From Blasia pusilla (Eukaryota > Marchantiophyta > Marchantiopsida > Blasiales): a stretch of DNA of 64,000 nt. A program made the position numbers and the translations under genes. Positions 24,395 through 35,818 of the stretch are shown in pieces. Location of the stretch: the NCBI GenBank assembly GCA_050084515.1, contig CM114274.1:28334001-28398000 (forward strand), in the 5' to 3' direction. Numbering within the stretch: position 1 is the stretch's first letter; the number at the start of each line of letters is the position of its first letter. Under the pieces are notes generated by a model that was not told the origin of the DNA, did no database searches, and worked only from the letters and a program-made list of their open reading frames with translations.

Positions 24395-24421
24395 GCAACC
24401 TGTCGGATTCCGACAGGTTGC
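24395..24421. repeat. Perfect 27-bp palindrome in the 3' tail of element I
   Basis: Arms GCAACCTGTCGGA and TCCGACAGGTTGC around T. Relative to the consensus both arms carry the complementary change (C to T, G to A). The same variant sits at the same place in II (25,223), III (41,782) and IV (57,480). Confidence 0.85.
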
Positions 24422-24904
24422 CTGATCGGACTCTTTCCCTGTTGGTCCAACTTGTAAAGCTAATTTCAGTATTGTTTTGGCATATTTGAAAATTTTGTTT
24501 GCTTTCAAATTCATGAAATCTTTAGAAGAGAGTAGGTAGTGGTCCACGTTCGGGCCTAAAGAAACCTCTTTTTTGCACGGGGCGAAAAACTAGTAGAAAT
24601 CATAAGACCACTACGAACATTTTCCCATCACTCTCCATGTGAGCCTAAGTTTTTCACATTGTCTGTCTTAGTCTACAGTAAGCTGTGCCCAAGGCTATTT
24701 TTTTTGGAGGACCATTGGCAAATAATGTGACCAGAAGTAGCAATCTCATCTCAAGGAAAGGTTCAAATAAAGACCAACTCTGTGGAATATGAACACATGA
24801 GACGATAATTGAACCAAAATATTGTTAGCTGTCTCGAGTAAAGAGGAACTGATGTCCCTTCATTCAGATCCTAAATCTGAGAAACCGAGAAGCTGCACCT
24901 CTCC

Positions 24905-25392
24905 CAATCCGTCGGAATTTTACAGGTTGCAACTCTTGCAACCCGTCGGAATCAAATGGCTTGCACCCCTTGCAAGCAAACTCACCATAACAAAGGAAAG
25001 ATTTTGAGAAGTGATTCCATTCCACCCTGCACCCACCAAGATTCAATTGGTTGGGAATCTGAAATGGCACTCTGACAGGCTTTAGGAATCCACCACGTCT
25101 TAGAGAAGAAAAGAAGCCTACGACTGGTTTGACAATACTAGGGGAACGAGACAAAAGTGAAGAAGCCCGCCACAATGCCTCAGAATTTGGTCTCATAGGG
25201 AAAGAGTCCGATCACTTAAGCAACCAACCTGTCGGAATCCGACAGGTTGCCTGGAAATGGTTAAAAAGTTGCAGTGGTGAAAAAGTGAAAAGTTACAACC
25301 CGTCGGAATTTGACAGGTTGCTTGGAAGTGGTTAAAAAGGTGCAGTGGTCAAAAAGTGAAAAGTTGCAACCCGTGGCAGTCCGAGGGGTTGC
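24905..25392. repeat. Palindromes in the 3' tail of element II
   Basis: Four to five units, at about 24,907, 24,937, 25,222, 25,297 and 25,367. Several are of the CAACCTG...CAGGTTG type, such as 25,222-25,249, a near-perfect unit with an AATCC centre. Confidence 0.7.
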
Positions 25393-26314
25393 AATATGAA
25401 CTGTCAGAGTACATAGACGATCATAATCGACAAGACCAAAAAAGATATTCAACAAACTTTTACAAACACCATCATCGTTTGAAAAAATCTCGTCCTTTAT
25501 TACATCCGAAGGAAGCTCGGAACTGTACATTTGATCTATTCTAGGAACTCTTCTCCCTTGTCATCAAATAAATCCCTACTCCAAAACGTTGCAGTCAAGC
25601 TGGGTCCTTGAGTTCTTTGAACTCACTCGTCATTGTTCGAGAGCTCTTCCAGAATTATTGTCGGCCATGCCCTCCCAATTTTTGGAATCGTGAGAAGTGA
25701 CGATGGTGTCACTACCAATGATGGGTCTGGAACCGGAGCTGTTGGCTTCGGAGGAGAGTTGTACGCCGCAACTAGCATGTCGTAATTTGCCTTTGCCTCT
25801 TTGCAAAGGTCAAACAGTTCTTGCCTTCCCTCAAGGCAGAGAATGTTCCTGCCACTCTACCAAGCGCCTCTGATACTCGCCCCTGAAAGGCCCACTAAGT
25901 TAAACACCAAGTCACCCGGCCTTGAGCAGAGCTCGATAAGCGTTTGCATCAGCGCCCGCGACTTTTCCCTTCCTCCAAGTAAGGGGGTACCATTTTCCAT
26001 GTAAATTCTCGAGGGAGCGCGGGGGGGATTATATAAACTATCTAAGCTGTACCCATCAGAGCATGGATCCACTGGATTGAGGATCTGAAACACTTGGAAG
26101 TTGTGCTCGGGCACAACTTCCAAGTGACAAACAGTAGACAAAGGAGTGGTCCATCTATAAGAAGCAGGTTGGAAAAAATGTCAGCAACAAGAAAGAGCTA
26201 ATTTCAGTATGCAACAACAAGAAAGGTATACTATCAGAATGGTGACACAATGTGCAACTCGTTCCCAAAGAACTTTGCTTAACCCCAGAGAACTTAGTTA
26301 TAGTCCTAACATTG

Positions 26315-26690
26315 GAGCAACCTATCGGAGTCCGACGGGTTGTTTTACAAGTGTTAGTGATTTTTTTTGCCATGAGCAATCCGTCGGAATGCGACTGGTT
26401 GCTGGCTTAGAGCAGCCCATGGTTGGCTAAGAGCAACCTGTCGCATTTAGACGGGTTGCATCATTCCATAAAAACAAGGAAAAGCATAAGCAATTGCAAC
26501 CCGTCGCGTTCCGACGGGTTGCATTCACCCAATGGAGACTTGCAGTAAATTTGCAACCCGTCGCTTTCAGACAGATTGGACCACCGAAGTCTCCAGCTCA
26601 GACAATCCGACGGGTTGCATGCAGAGATGCAACTCGTCAGAGCAAGACAATTTGGATATGGATTTAGAGCCCTTACCCCGATTTGACTCG
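26315..26690. repeat. Palindrome array in intron 3, element II
   Basis: Five to six diverged units, for example GCAACCTATCGGAGTCCGAC at 26,319 and CAACCCGTCGCGTTCCGACG at 26,494. It is more decayed than the corresponding arrays of III and IV. Confidence 0.65.
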
Positions 26691-28705
26691 TCGCGGATCG
26701 GAGTGGGTACTCGTTCTTGATGATCCCCGATTGCGCCGTTATCCACTTTAGCAACCTCTTGACGCACTGCAGGTTGAAGAGCTTGTCCTCGCTCTCTCCT
26801 GTCAAAACCAAGAAACAGCCCGTGTCACTGGGATAAGCGTCTCCAAAGGAAAACATGAGTGTGATCTGGTCATAAGAAAGAGGGACATTCCAGTCTAGGA
26901 CACCGTCGGACAGATTCTCGTCCCACAAGCGCAACCCCGAGGGAAAATCAGCAACGAGGAGATCCAACGCCACCTCCTTGACCTCCCCATGGACCGTCCA
27001 GGGAGCGTGCCCGTTTCGTTGAAGCTTCCGTCCCAGCGTTGTCAATTTGTCGATGGCGGGTGTGGACGCTCGGGAACTGAAACTTTTCAATTCATCTAGA
27101 AGATTCGTGCAGTGAATGATGACGCTTGTCCGGGTCGTTGTTTCTCTATGTCTTCCTAAGGATGATGGAGTGTATTCCATATCTTGGTCTGCTCCCTGGG
27201 ACAAACCTGGCGCCTCTCGCTTCCGCTTCTCCCGAGTCTGCGCTTGGCTTGTTTGGGTCTCTAATACCTCAGACTCTGGTGGAGTTTTTTTTTGGAGGAC
27301 GTGGTCCGACCCTCTCTCCCTGCTCGCCCGGACGATTCCGCCTCTCACCTTGAATTCTCAGCCTCTTTTTGGGAAGACTCGGCCTCGGAATTCTTCGATC
27401 CCCTCGCCTTGGCTTTGAGACCCGTTGTAGATTTGTCCTTGGCAGTGATGACCTTGGCTACCAGCTCCGCTGTCTCGAGGGCTTGCTCCTCTGCATCTCC
27501 TTCGAAAAAGTCTTCAGGCTGCATAAAATTGGGGATGTCGTCCCTACCTGCGGTTACTACATCATAGAGCACGCGTAGATTTTTCTCGGTTATATCCTCA
27601 GGGTCGTTGAAGTCTAGCCAGATCCGGCAATTCTCCACCTCCCAATCGGACATGCTTTGAACCACCTCCATGTCGTACATGGAAAATGTCTCTCCATCAG
27701 GCGGAGAAGCCCACAATTTTCAGGCTGCCAGTATTTTTTGCCATGTACCTGCATTCTTACAATGGACGAGGTACCCGAACACCATGCGTTGGGCAGCTCT
27801 TAGTCGAGATGCATCCACAGCTTGCTCTTGAAGATCTCGCTTTTTCTTTGCGAAATCCCTTTTCTTCGCCTCTATTTCTTCATCAAGGTCTTCCTAAGGG
27901 AGGATGTGATCCTTGAACATTGTCCTGAAGCCTGGGTTTTTTATGGGCTTGTCCCCCATATCATCCAGCCAAAGTTGAAAATTTTCAGCACTCTCCGGGT
28001 TTTCTTCCTCCGGAACTTGCTCTATTTTTTTCAGCTCCGCTTGGAGACCCACGAGCATGGACTTCCTGAGAAGCCGCAACGCATCCCAAAATGACCATTC
28101 ACGGAGCCAGTGGGAGATCACTGGATCAGAGACAAATGGAGGGTGGTATGCCGCCCTCTTTTGGGCCTCTGTGCCCTCGAGACTGATTTTCATCAATCGG
28201 ACTCTCCTAAATTCCGAAATTCCAGACAAGGCAAATCAATGGATGCGGTCGAGAGACACTTTGTCCCCAATCCGACCCCGCGGATCTTCATCCCTCTTCC
28301 GCTGGCGCTTGATTATCGCCTTCAGCTCCTTGTAGAAATCGAGGCCAAGTTCGGGGTTGAGAATGGCGATGTAGCGCTGCATCTTGCTTGCACTATACTT
28401 CGTAACTGCAGATACTGCAGCTTGGATGAACTTAGCACGCTCAAACACAGACACTTTCTCCCTCCGCTCCAGCTCCAATGCAGCGCTCTTCTTGGCAGCC
28501 TGTATCTTCGACCAGCAAAGGATTGTCACGGCTGCATCTTGGGAAATAAATGTATTTGCCCAAGTCTTTTTTTTTATTGGAGCCCCCTTCGTCAGCATCT
28601 CATTTACAAGGGCGTTGCCCAAGAACCCCTTGTACTCTGCCAGGTGCGTCATTAGCATTTTCTTCACCCAATCACAATCCTGGATCCACTGGTGGATGAC
28701 ATTCC

Positions 28706-29185
28706 AACGGGTTCCGACGGGTTGCATCTTTCCCAGAAACATAGGGAAAACCGTGGTGTACCTGCAACCCGTGGGAACCCGATGGGTTGTAGTTGCTTTT
28801 GGTTTTTCCCTATGTTTCCAAAAAGCTGCAACCCGTCGGAAAGCGACGGGTTGCTCTCAGCCGAGCATGGGCTGCTCTAGGCCAGCAACCCATCGCCTTC
28901 CGACGGGTTGGTCAGGGACAAAACAACCCGTCGGACTCCGCCAGGTTGATCCAAAGTAAATATTGAAAAAAGTTATCTAGGGTCAAGCCGAGTACTTTGG
29001 TGACGTGTTGCACATTATGCCAAGTTGCTGACATTGTTTCCACTGTGCCAAGATCTTTACAGATGGACCGCTCCTACGTTTATTGCTTCGTTCGGCCCGA
29101 GCACAATTTCTAGGTGTTCAAGATCCAGGATCCTGTGGATCCATGCTCAGATGGGTACAGCTTAGATAGTTTGTACAATTCCCCC
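28706..29185 (+). other. Displaced copy of intron 3/exon 4 in the opposite orientation
   Basis: About 480 bp nearly identical (about 97-99% by eye) to 23,231-23,705 of element I, in the same plus orientation although element II is inverted. It contains palindromes, the intron 3 acceptor and the first ~35 codons of exon 4 (MDRSYVYCFVRPEH). Both edges lie at palindromes (CAACGGGTTCCGACGGG on the left; CAGAACCCGTCGGAGTC on the right). It looks like a recent template-switch or ectopic exchange with element I. Confidence 0.7.
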
Positions 29186-29187
29186 GT

Positions 29188-29370
29188 CAGAACCCGTCGG
29201 AGTCTGACAAGTTGCTTTTGGCCAAAAACATCCTAAAAACAACGGCTAGTCAAGCAACTCGTTGGTCTCCAATGAGTTGCTTTCGGCCAAAAACATCGGC
29301 CAGTCAAGCAACTCGTCGGACTTCGACGAGTTTTGTTACCACTAGTTAAACAACTTGTCGAAGTCCGACA
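29188..29370. repeat. Palindrome array in intron 2, element II (shortened)
   Basis: Four units with GAGTC, GTCTCC and GACTTC centres and spacers containing GGCCAAAAACATC, the reverse of the spacers in the intron 2 arrays of I and III. Confidence 0.7.
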
Positions 29371-30219
29371 GTTCGCAACAATCAAAATAAAGGAAGAGGA
29401 AACTTACGTGTTCATGGCATGCATGGCCATCTCCACCGTCGCCATGTGATAAGGGTATGGATGTAGCAGGACTGTCTTCACGCAAAAATGCGCCTCCAAT
29501 GAGTTTTGGCGCTCCTCTACAAACTCGGTCCACGCCATGAACCTATGGTTTCCATCCTAGATGAAGAAATACAGGTTCTGCATCCAGCTGAATTCCGTCC
29601 CCTCAATCGCCCTTCAGAATTCCTAATCTCTCATCCTCCACAATGTGTCGACCGCCTCCAAGTCCTCCTCCGTCACCAGCGCTTGGGTTCCATGTTCATC
29701 GTAAGGCTGAACATAGAACGGAGGGAAGCTGTCGACGTAGGATGCTATCGCTGCCGATTGTTTCAGCTTCGCAATATCCTTGTCAGACTGAATTTTGCGG
29801 ACGTACTCCATTGTCCGCAATCGGCAAAGTAGAATTCTTGGGGTGTTCTGGCCCTCCATCAGTGCCATCTGCTTTACCACCTGTCACAACGGGGACAAGG
29901 TCAATAAACTACACTGAATTTCCAATGAATTGCAACATGGGCCTTCACTTAACTCAAAGAACAAAGATCGTATCTTACCCGCTCGAAGATTGGGTCGGTG
30001 TCTTGGCCCGCCAACTGCTCTACGACAGCAGCTCGCAAGTCCACTGGAAACTCGTCGATGTGATAGAGGTCGATTTCTTCCGCCAGGCTAAGAGACGAGG
30101 AAGACCGCTCTCCTACTTCTTCAGAGATGTCCACCATCTCCACGCTAGCGGTCCTCATGACCTCATCGTCCGTCACTTGAACTTTGACCTCCGTTATGGA
30201 GGTCTGCACGTGAAAACCA

Positions 30220-30570
30220 CCAACCTGACGGTCTCCGACGGGTTGGAGGCATCCGTCCTAGCCGAGCTATCCTAGCAACCCATCAGAGTCCGACAGGTTG
30301 CGCGCCTCCGTCGTCTTGGGGGAAGAATGCGAGGTACCCGTGCGACCTGTCGAAGACCGACGGGTTGCACCCTTCCCTCGTCTTGGGATAACAAGGCGAG
30401 GTACCTGCGCAACTCCTCGGAGGCCTACGGGTTGCACGCTTCCTTCATGTAAGCGTTATAAGGCGAGGCACTTGCGCAACCCATCGGAGGCCGACGGGTT
30501 GCACGCATCCCTCATCTTGGGGTAATAGGCGAGGTACCTGGGCAACTCATCGGTTACAAACACGTTGCAC
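30220..30570. repeat. Palindrome array in the divergent promoter, element II
   Basis: About six units spaced some 60 bp apart, with GGAGGCC and GTCTCC centres and spacers such as CGCCTCCGTCGTCTTGG. It continues weakly at 42,748-42,860 beyond element III. Confidence 0.7.
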
Positions 30571-30619
30571 TCTTTTCTATCCCTCGGGTAACAATGCGAC
30601 AACGGATAGTTCTAAGGCA

Positions 30620-30628
30620 ACCTCTTGC
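30620..30628 (+). repeat. Target-site duplication of element III, left copy
   Basis: ACCTCTTGC immediately before GAGGTGCGG. An identical 9-mer follows the right end of element III at 42,590-42,598. Confidence 0.9.
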
Positions 30629-30705
30629 GAGGTGCGGTAAGAGGAGAGGAAGAGAGGAGAGAGGAGAGAGGAAACTACCTTCAACCGAAATAGATACTTT
30701 TTTTT
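30629..30705 (+). repeat. Left terminus of element III
   Basis: GAGGTGCGGTAAGAGG, then repeated GAGAGGAAGAG purine blocks and CTACCTTCAACCG. It pairs only loosely with the right end, through the CTCTCTTCC tract. Confidence 0.8.
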
Positions 30706-31023
30706 GAAGAGAGTTTCCGTTGGGTTGAAGAGAGGAAACTTTTTGTGTGAATTTTTTTGCACTTTTTTAATCATTTATTAAACAATCCCACAGTTTTTTT
30801 TCCTCTTCCATATTTTGGCAACCCCTGTGAGTCCGACGAGTTGCAAATTGCACAAAATTTACAAAACTGAAAAATCAGTGGAATCATAGGTGTGGAACCA
30901 ATCCCTTTTTCCATCCAAGGTCTGGAAAAAATCTATCATTTGCCCCGGGCTGAATAGAGTTCAAGCTCAAAGTTGAAGGTTGAGGAAAAATAAAAGTACA
31001 ATCTAAAACCTCATTTTGCATCC

Positions 31024-34000
31024 TCAAAGTGGTTTGTTTAAAATACTTCGCACTTCTTTGAGGGACAGAATTGGTTGGTGGATTCCTACTCCTACCTCCG
31101 ACTCTCTTAAAACTACCAGAACACATAGTACATGTGCTTACAAGGGAAACTTTTGCCACTTGTCTCTCTTTGGACAAAGTCATCACATGAACATGTGGGA
31201 AAGCAACAGATGTGCACCATATACACCCCTGTGACACTTGAATTTACAGTGTTGTTCCTGACCCAATACATCCTTCCTATTCCATTGCCACTCAAGACAT
31301 CTTTCGTGGCGATGATCTCCATTTTTGCCTCCCAAGCTGCTGCAATTCGCTTTGCTCTCTCCACCGTTGGCCTACACATTCTATTTCTCTTCACCCCATT
31401 TCTAGACTCAAACAGAAATAATGGATTGAGATCATCCGCCTTCTCCGGGTACATGTTAATATCAATCTTGGGTTGAATACTAAATGCGAAGGTCTCTGTA
31501 ATGCGAACATGCTCCGAACTTCCCCCGTCTACGAGTCTAAAACCGGCACTTGTAAGATTGTCCACTTCGTCTTGAGTGCAGTTCGTGCCTACGGCGATGG
31601 GCCAAATCGTGGGGGTATTCCCCAGAGCTCCAATGGCAGCCGGATAAGACTTCCGGAAAGCGCAAGATTCATTTGGGCAGAAGAAGTACTTCAATTGATC
31701 CTCGGTCCTCGTTAAACGATCAAAGGTTTTGAGTCCCCAAAACCCAAGCAGTGGTCGTCCAGTCCTTGTACAGTTCTTATTTAGGAAAGTGCCGCATGCT
31801 CTCCTAATGCCATCAGATCCTGCCCTGCAGGTGGGTCCACGTCTGGGTTGCTCCGAGATATATGCCACCGTTTTAGGTTGCAATCCACCTCCATTACCGA
31901 ATCCCATATTGTTGAACCACCCGGTGACACGATGTTGCGAACTTCCAGAACGGAGGGCTTTTGAAATAAAACATTCACTGATTTTGGAGAAGTAACTCCA
32001 TCACGGATTTGGGGACGGGTCCGGGGTCCCCGAATACGTGGGCGGTGTAATTTCCTCATCCAAATCAATCACCGGATTTGTTCCTCGATCTTTGCCTCTT
32101 CACCGCTGAAGTCAAGATACTTATCTGGTCTCCACGAGTCTCGTTGATCGCTCTACCACCATCTGTATGGGACGTCTTGAAACCCGCCCCACGAATATCC
32201 CCACCAATGTGTACGTCTTGCTCAAGTGGAGTTCCAGCTACGCACCGGTTGAAGGCTTCGACATACAATTTTTCATCACCAGATCTCACGGCCTTACGAC
32301 ATAGAGCTCAGAGATCGACGGCCCTTTTCCTTTTGTTATGCCTTTTGTGAGAAAGATATGGGATCGCAGATCGTAGCATTGCTCTTGCCTGGTCTTGTTG
32401 GCATGCCTCCACAAGTGAAATTCGTTGGCATGCTTGTGACGACCTCCAAGAGGAATGAACACTTTCTGCTCCACTTGTGTTGGGGCAGAGGGCATTTTCA
32501 TGAACGTTCAATCCCTGCAACGACGGCAATGTTAGAAGGGAACGAAAATAACTCAAGAGTTAAAGAAATAAGCGACCGGTCGGAACCTGACGGGTTGCAG
32601 GCCCGAGGCATCCCATGAACGACTCTGCGACCCGTCGGGTCCCGACGTGTTGTAACCTTAAACCCACCTACTGCAATCCGTCGGAACCCGACGGGTTGCA
32701 AGGCCGAGGCATCCCATGAACGACTCTGTGACCCGTCAGGTCCCGACGGGTTGCACACTCGGGATGACACCAAACATCTGGATGCAACCCGTCGGTTTCC
32801 GTCGGGTTGCACCCTTGGGCAACCCGTCAGTTTCCGTCGGGTTGCACACTCGGGCAACCCGTCGGTTTCCGTCAGGTTGCACACTCGGGAAACCCGTCGC
32901 ATCCGATAGCTTGCTTGGTTTCTTGGGTTTGAAATCCATATAATTCCCACGCTTTTCATCATGAGCTACAACTTTACAAACAATTCTCAGCGTGAGCTTG
33001 ACAAGACAAAATAGTGAACTCACCTGTCGCATGAAGTTTCCCCATTGTCTCATACGTACAGTCCACCAACTCAACCAAGAGCACAACTCTTTGTACTTCC
33101 CCTCAATTGCATGCTTCCTCCACCACCCATGAAGTTCTTCCTGGCATTCCATGGCCTGCTTCAAGGTTTTGCTGTCCTTGCAGCGTTGGAGTAGAGTGAC
33201 ATGCTCTGTCCTCTTATTCTCCTTGATGCAAGATTTGGTGTACCGGGTCACAGACTGTTGCCAATGGAAAGCATCCGATCTTTCCCTCTCTGGTTGAACC
33301 TCTCCACCCCTGAACACTTCCCGGATAGCAATCCACCCAGGTTGTGCATTGTCCGCCATGAACCCATAAATTTCCGGAGGTGGCCTTTTGTTTTCCTTCA
33401 CCACCTCCAATAAGAGTAACCAAAGACATCTTCAAACCGCCAACGTCTTACGCTTTACTTCACGAGACAAATATAGTTTTGAGTCCCTTCTCCACATGGT
33501 CATAAACGAGCACACATTGTCAACCATCCGTTCAAAGACTCAGAGCAAATATCAAAGCTTACCCAACTCGTAAAGATCTTCCCTTCCTCATTCGATCTAT
33601 AAGATCGAGGCCACTCGACGGACTGTGGTTGACATTTTGAAGACATAGGCCCTGGATCCTCGCCTCCTTGGCCCATGAAGCGCCATCTCTCGAATGAATG
33701 GAAATCTGGAGTTGGCTCGGATTCTCGCTATGGCATCCATTTCGCCGTCTTTCCATCCGTAACTCGATTTGACGCAACAAATTCGGAAGCATTCAGGATC
33801 AGCGAGAAATGCGAGATTTTCCCAGTTGTTTCTCCTCAACCGCCGTGATCTCGCCCCGCCCAGGATTCCAAGCAATTGTTCACAAATTTGTGATGCCGTT
33901 GTGAGCTTGATCACTCCGGGCTTTGAACCCGGAGAGTTTCTGTAGACCTCGGCTACTTTCTTCGCCACATCCTCCTTGATGTGTCTTTGAATTGCATCGG

Positions 34001-34509
34001 TCACAGGATGAGTGTGGAGGCCAACATGAACTGCCTGTCTTGTATACTCTGACGTGGAGCCCAAGTCGTGGACAATGAAAAATATGTATGCAGGACACGC
34101 TCCAACGCAGAAGGGTGATCCCTGACAATGAGGACATCGATGGCCTCCCGGCAATATGGTGGCACTGACCTCGTATGGAGTTTCTGCATTCTTGGGACGG
34201 AATTGCGACGTATTGACTCGCCCGTTGCGCTCTAGATACGTGCATGCTGGACTTCTACACTCCAAGGCTCCCACGCATTGGCAACGGGAGACAATCCAAG
34301 GACCATCTGGAACTGAAGCACTGGTCCGTTGAAGCCTGCACCATCGATGACAATCAGACAAAGATGGTTCCAATTTGAAGAAGAAATCGAACAGACTGAA
34401 AATTTTCATCCACTGCTATGAAAGACTCACGAGCTTGGGGTCGAATGATTTCCGATTGAGGAAGGGCCGCCAGATGACTGCCACAAGTGAGCTCAACATA
34501 ATTATCCAT
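31024..34509 (-). pseudogene. MULE/Phantom-like transposase, element III (internal deletion)
   Basis: Starts at 34,509 (reverse complement of CAT at 34,507; MDNYV) and stops at 31,024. About 0.9 kb is missing near 34,355: the N-terminal domain ends at FLLQIGTIF and joins directly to the segment before the FLYWCH-like finger. The finger region (CPHCQ, CVGACPAY, HVGLHTHP), the core with FMADNAQPGW (near 33,340) and FHWQQS, the intron with palindromes (about 32,515-33,022), the second exon and the SWIM finger (CSCDDFV...CKH near 31,140-31,210) remain. Further small indels break the frame, for example near 33,790 and 31,140. It cannot encode a working transposase. Confidence 0.75.
32572..32915. 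repeat. Palindrome array in the transposase intron, element III
   Basis: About eight units with GAACC, GGTCC and GTTTCC centres, in the same position and with the same spacer (CCGAGGCATCCCATGAACGA) as in I and IV. One unit repeats almost exactly three times at 32,785-32,890. Confidence 0.75.
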
Positions 34510-35818
34510 TCCAAAAAGATTCCAACGGGAGGAGACTGAGAATGAGAATGAGAATGAGAATATTTAATTTATAGTGAATAGGAAAAATGATACTCGACAG
34601 ATTTTTCTTGACAAGATGAATTCGGTGGGTGACATTGTCTGACACAATGGATCCAATTCTGTAACACATTCAATTCTGTTGCAATATGTTACCGGATTTG
34701 GGAAGCAGAGGGTTGCGCATCACACTTGGAACCCGTTGGAGTCCTGGTAACTCAAAAATTACCCGAAGCTAACCGAAGCCTGTTAGGAGTATATGTTTCC
34801 TATTCACTATAAAGCGTGCAACGGACGGGTTGCACGCTTCTGCTAAACATTGTTGAAGCGAGCAACCCGTCGCTCTCCGACGAGTTGCTCGGATACCGAT
34901 CCTTCTTGCCCGAAGATGCCGGAGGCGTGCAAACCGTCTGTTCCCGACAAGTTCCGCGGGTGCCTCGCCTTTTAGCCCAAAGACGGCGAGGCGTGCAACC
35001 CGTCGCCCTCCAACGGGTTGCGCAAGGGCCTCGCCTTGTGGTGCAGCCAGCCAGACTCCGACGACTTGCACAGGAAGCCCTCGTTCCTAACCCTTGATGA
35101 GGGAAGCGTGCAACCCAACGATCTCCGACGGATTGCCCAAGATACGTCCCGTTCCCGTCCCAAACAGGGCGGAGGCGCGCAACATGTCGGGCTCCGACGG
35201 GTTGAGCGGGTACCTCGCGTTGTTTTCCGAAGACGACGGAGGCGCTCAACTCGTCGATCTCCGACGGGTTGCTCGCGCACGTGGCGACGTACCCAGGATG
35301 GCGGAGGCGCGCAACATGTCGGTCTCCGATGGGTTGCGCGGGAACCTCACGTTCTTTTTCGAAGACGATGGAGCCGCTCAGCCCGTCGGTCTCTAACGGG
35401 TTGCTCGTGCACGTGGCGACGGACAAATGATGGCGGAGCCGCGCAACCTGTTGGACTCCGACGGGTTGCCATTTTTCACGTCCAGACTTCCGTAACATCC
35501 GGCACGTCGCCGTGGAAAGGACGACGGGACCCAACGGTCAGCCCAATGGCTAGAAAAGTATAAATAGGGCAGAAATTGCTCATTTCCGGTTTCTCATTTC
35601 GTGATCTTCATTCCTCACTCCTCACTCTCCCGCGCAGCAGCTGATCAGATACGAAGGGGCATTTCACACGGCGACACATCGCGAGTCGATAGGAGGGAAC
35701 GAGAGCGAGACGGTTCGACCGAGCGATAGCGAGACGATTCGAGCTCCCATCTCGACATCAGCAAGGCGACTGATCAAGGAATTTGTCGTGGACATAGGTG
35801 GAGGCATTTCTGGCAAAA
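34510..35818. promoter_or_regulatory. Divergent promoter region of element III with palindrome array
   Basis: It has a minus-strand TATAAATT (34,566-34,573) and AATGAG repeats beside the transposase start. About twelve palindrome units follow at 34,728-35,468 (GTCTCC, GCTCTCC and GCCCTCC centres), then the plus-strand TATAAATA at 35,559-35,566 and a ~250-nt leader to the ATG at 35,819. The layout is the same as in I and IV. Confidence 0.65.
35559..35566 (+). promoter_or_regulatory. TATA box of the ParB-methyltransferase-like gene, element III
   Basis: TATAAATA following GGCTAGAAAAG, conserved with 17,516 and 52,002. Confidence 0.6.

Larger units (their letters stand above)
12038..24453 (+). 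mobile_element. Element I: MULE/Phantom-like transposon with ParB-methyltransferase cargo, 3' end missing
   Basis: First of four related copies. The left end GAGGTGCGGTAAGAGG is at 12,051, followed by a GA-rich tract to about 12,095. Upstream lies a 13-nt tip (12,038-12,050, AGGGGCTGGTATT) that copies the opposite terminus of the family. The transposase gene is on the minus strand (12,438-16,485) and the ParB-methyltransferase-like gene on the plus strand (17,783-24,180), transcribed divergently. Similarity to III and IV stops just after GTTGGTCCAACTT at 24,453. The last ~1.5 kb and the right terminus are lost, and the sequence passes directly into the inverted tail of element II. A 1.35-kb foreign insertion lies at 20,442-21,788. 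Confidence 0.8.
25536..30209 (-). pseudogene. ParB-like / methyltransferase-like fusion, element II (broken, 5' end deleted)
   Basis: Exon 1 keeps only its last ~80 codons (30,209 to about 29,983, VTDDEVMRTASVEMVD...). The start, 5' leader and TATA box have been deleted, and the break lies beside palindromes. Exon 2 (29,880 to about 29,413) has the ParB-like motif as FFI-stop-DGNHRFMAW: the Trp codon has become TAG. Exon 3 (28,710-26,690) carries frameshifts and the motif-IV-like block VADFPSGLRLW. Exon 4 (about 26,120-25,620) carries GDLVFNLVGLSGASIRGAW. A 480-bp plus-strand segment (28,706-29,185) that belongs to intron 3/exon 4 is wedged between exon 2 and exon 3. The frame ends at 25,536. 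Confidence 0.65.
24470..30628 (-). mobile_element. Element II, part a (inverted; methyltransferase-like half)
   Basis: Element II is inverted relative to I, III and IV and has been cut by two later insertions. This part reads on the minus strand from 30,628 down to about 24,470: the remains of the divergent promoter, the ParB-methyltransferase-like gene and the 3' tail. The right terminus is missing; the tail meets that of element I at 24,454-24,470. The promoter continues at 42,590 beyond element III, and the transposase gene follows there. Confidence 0.75.
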
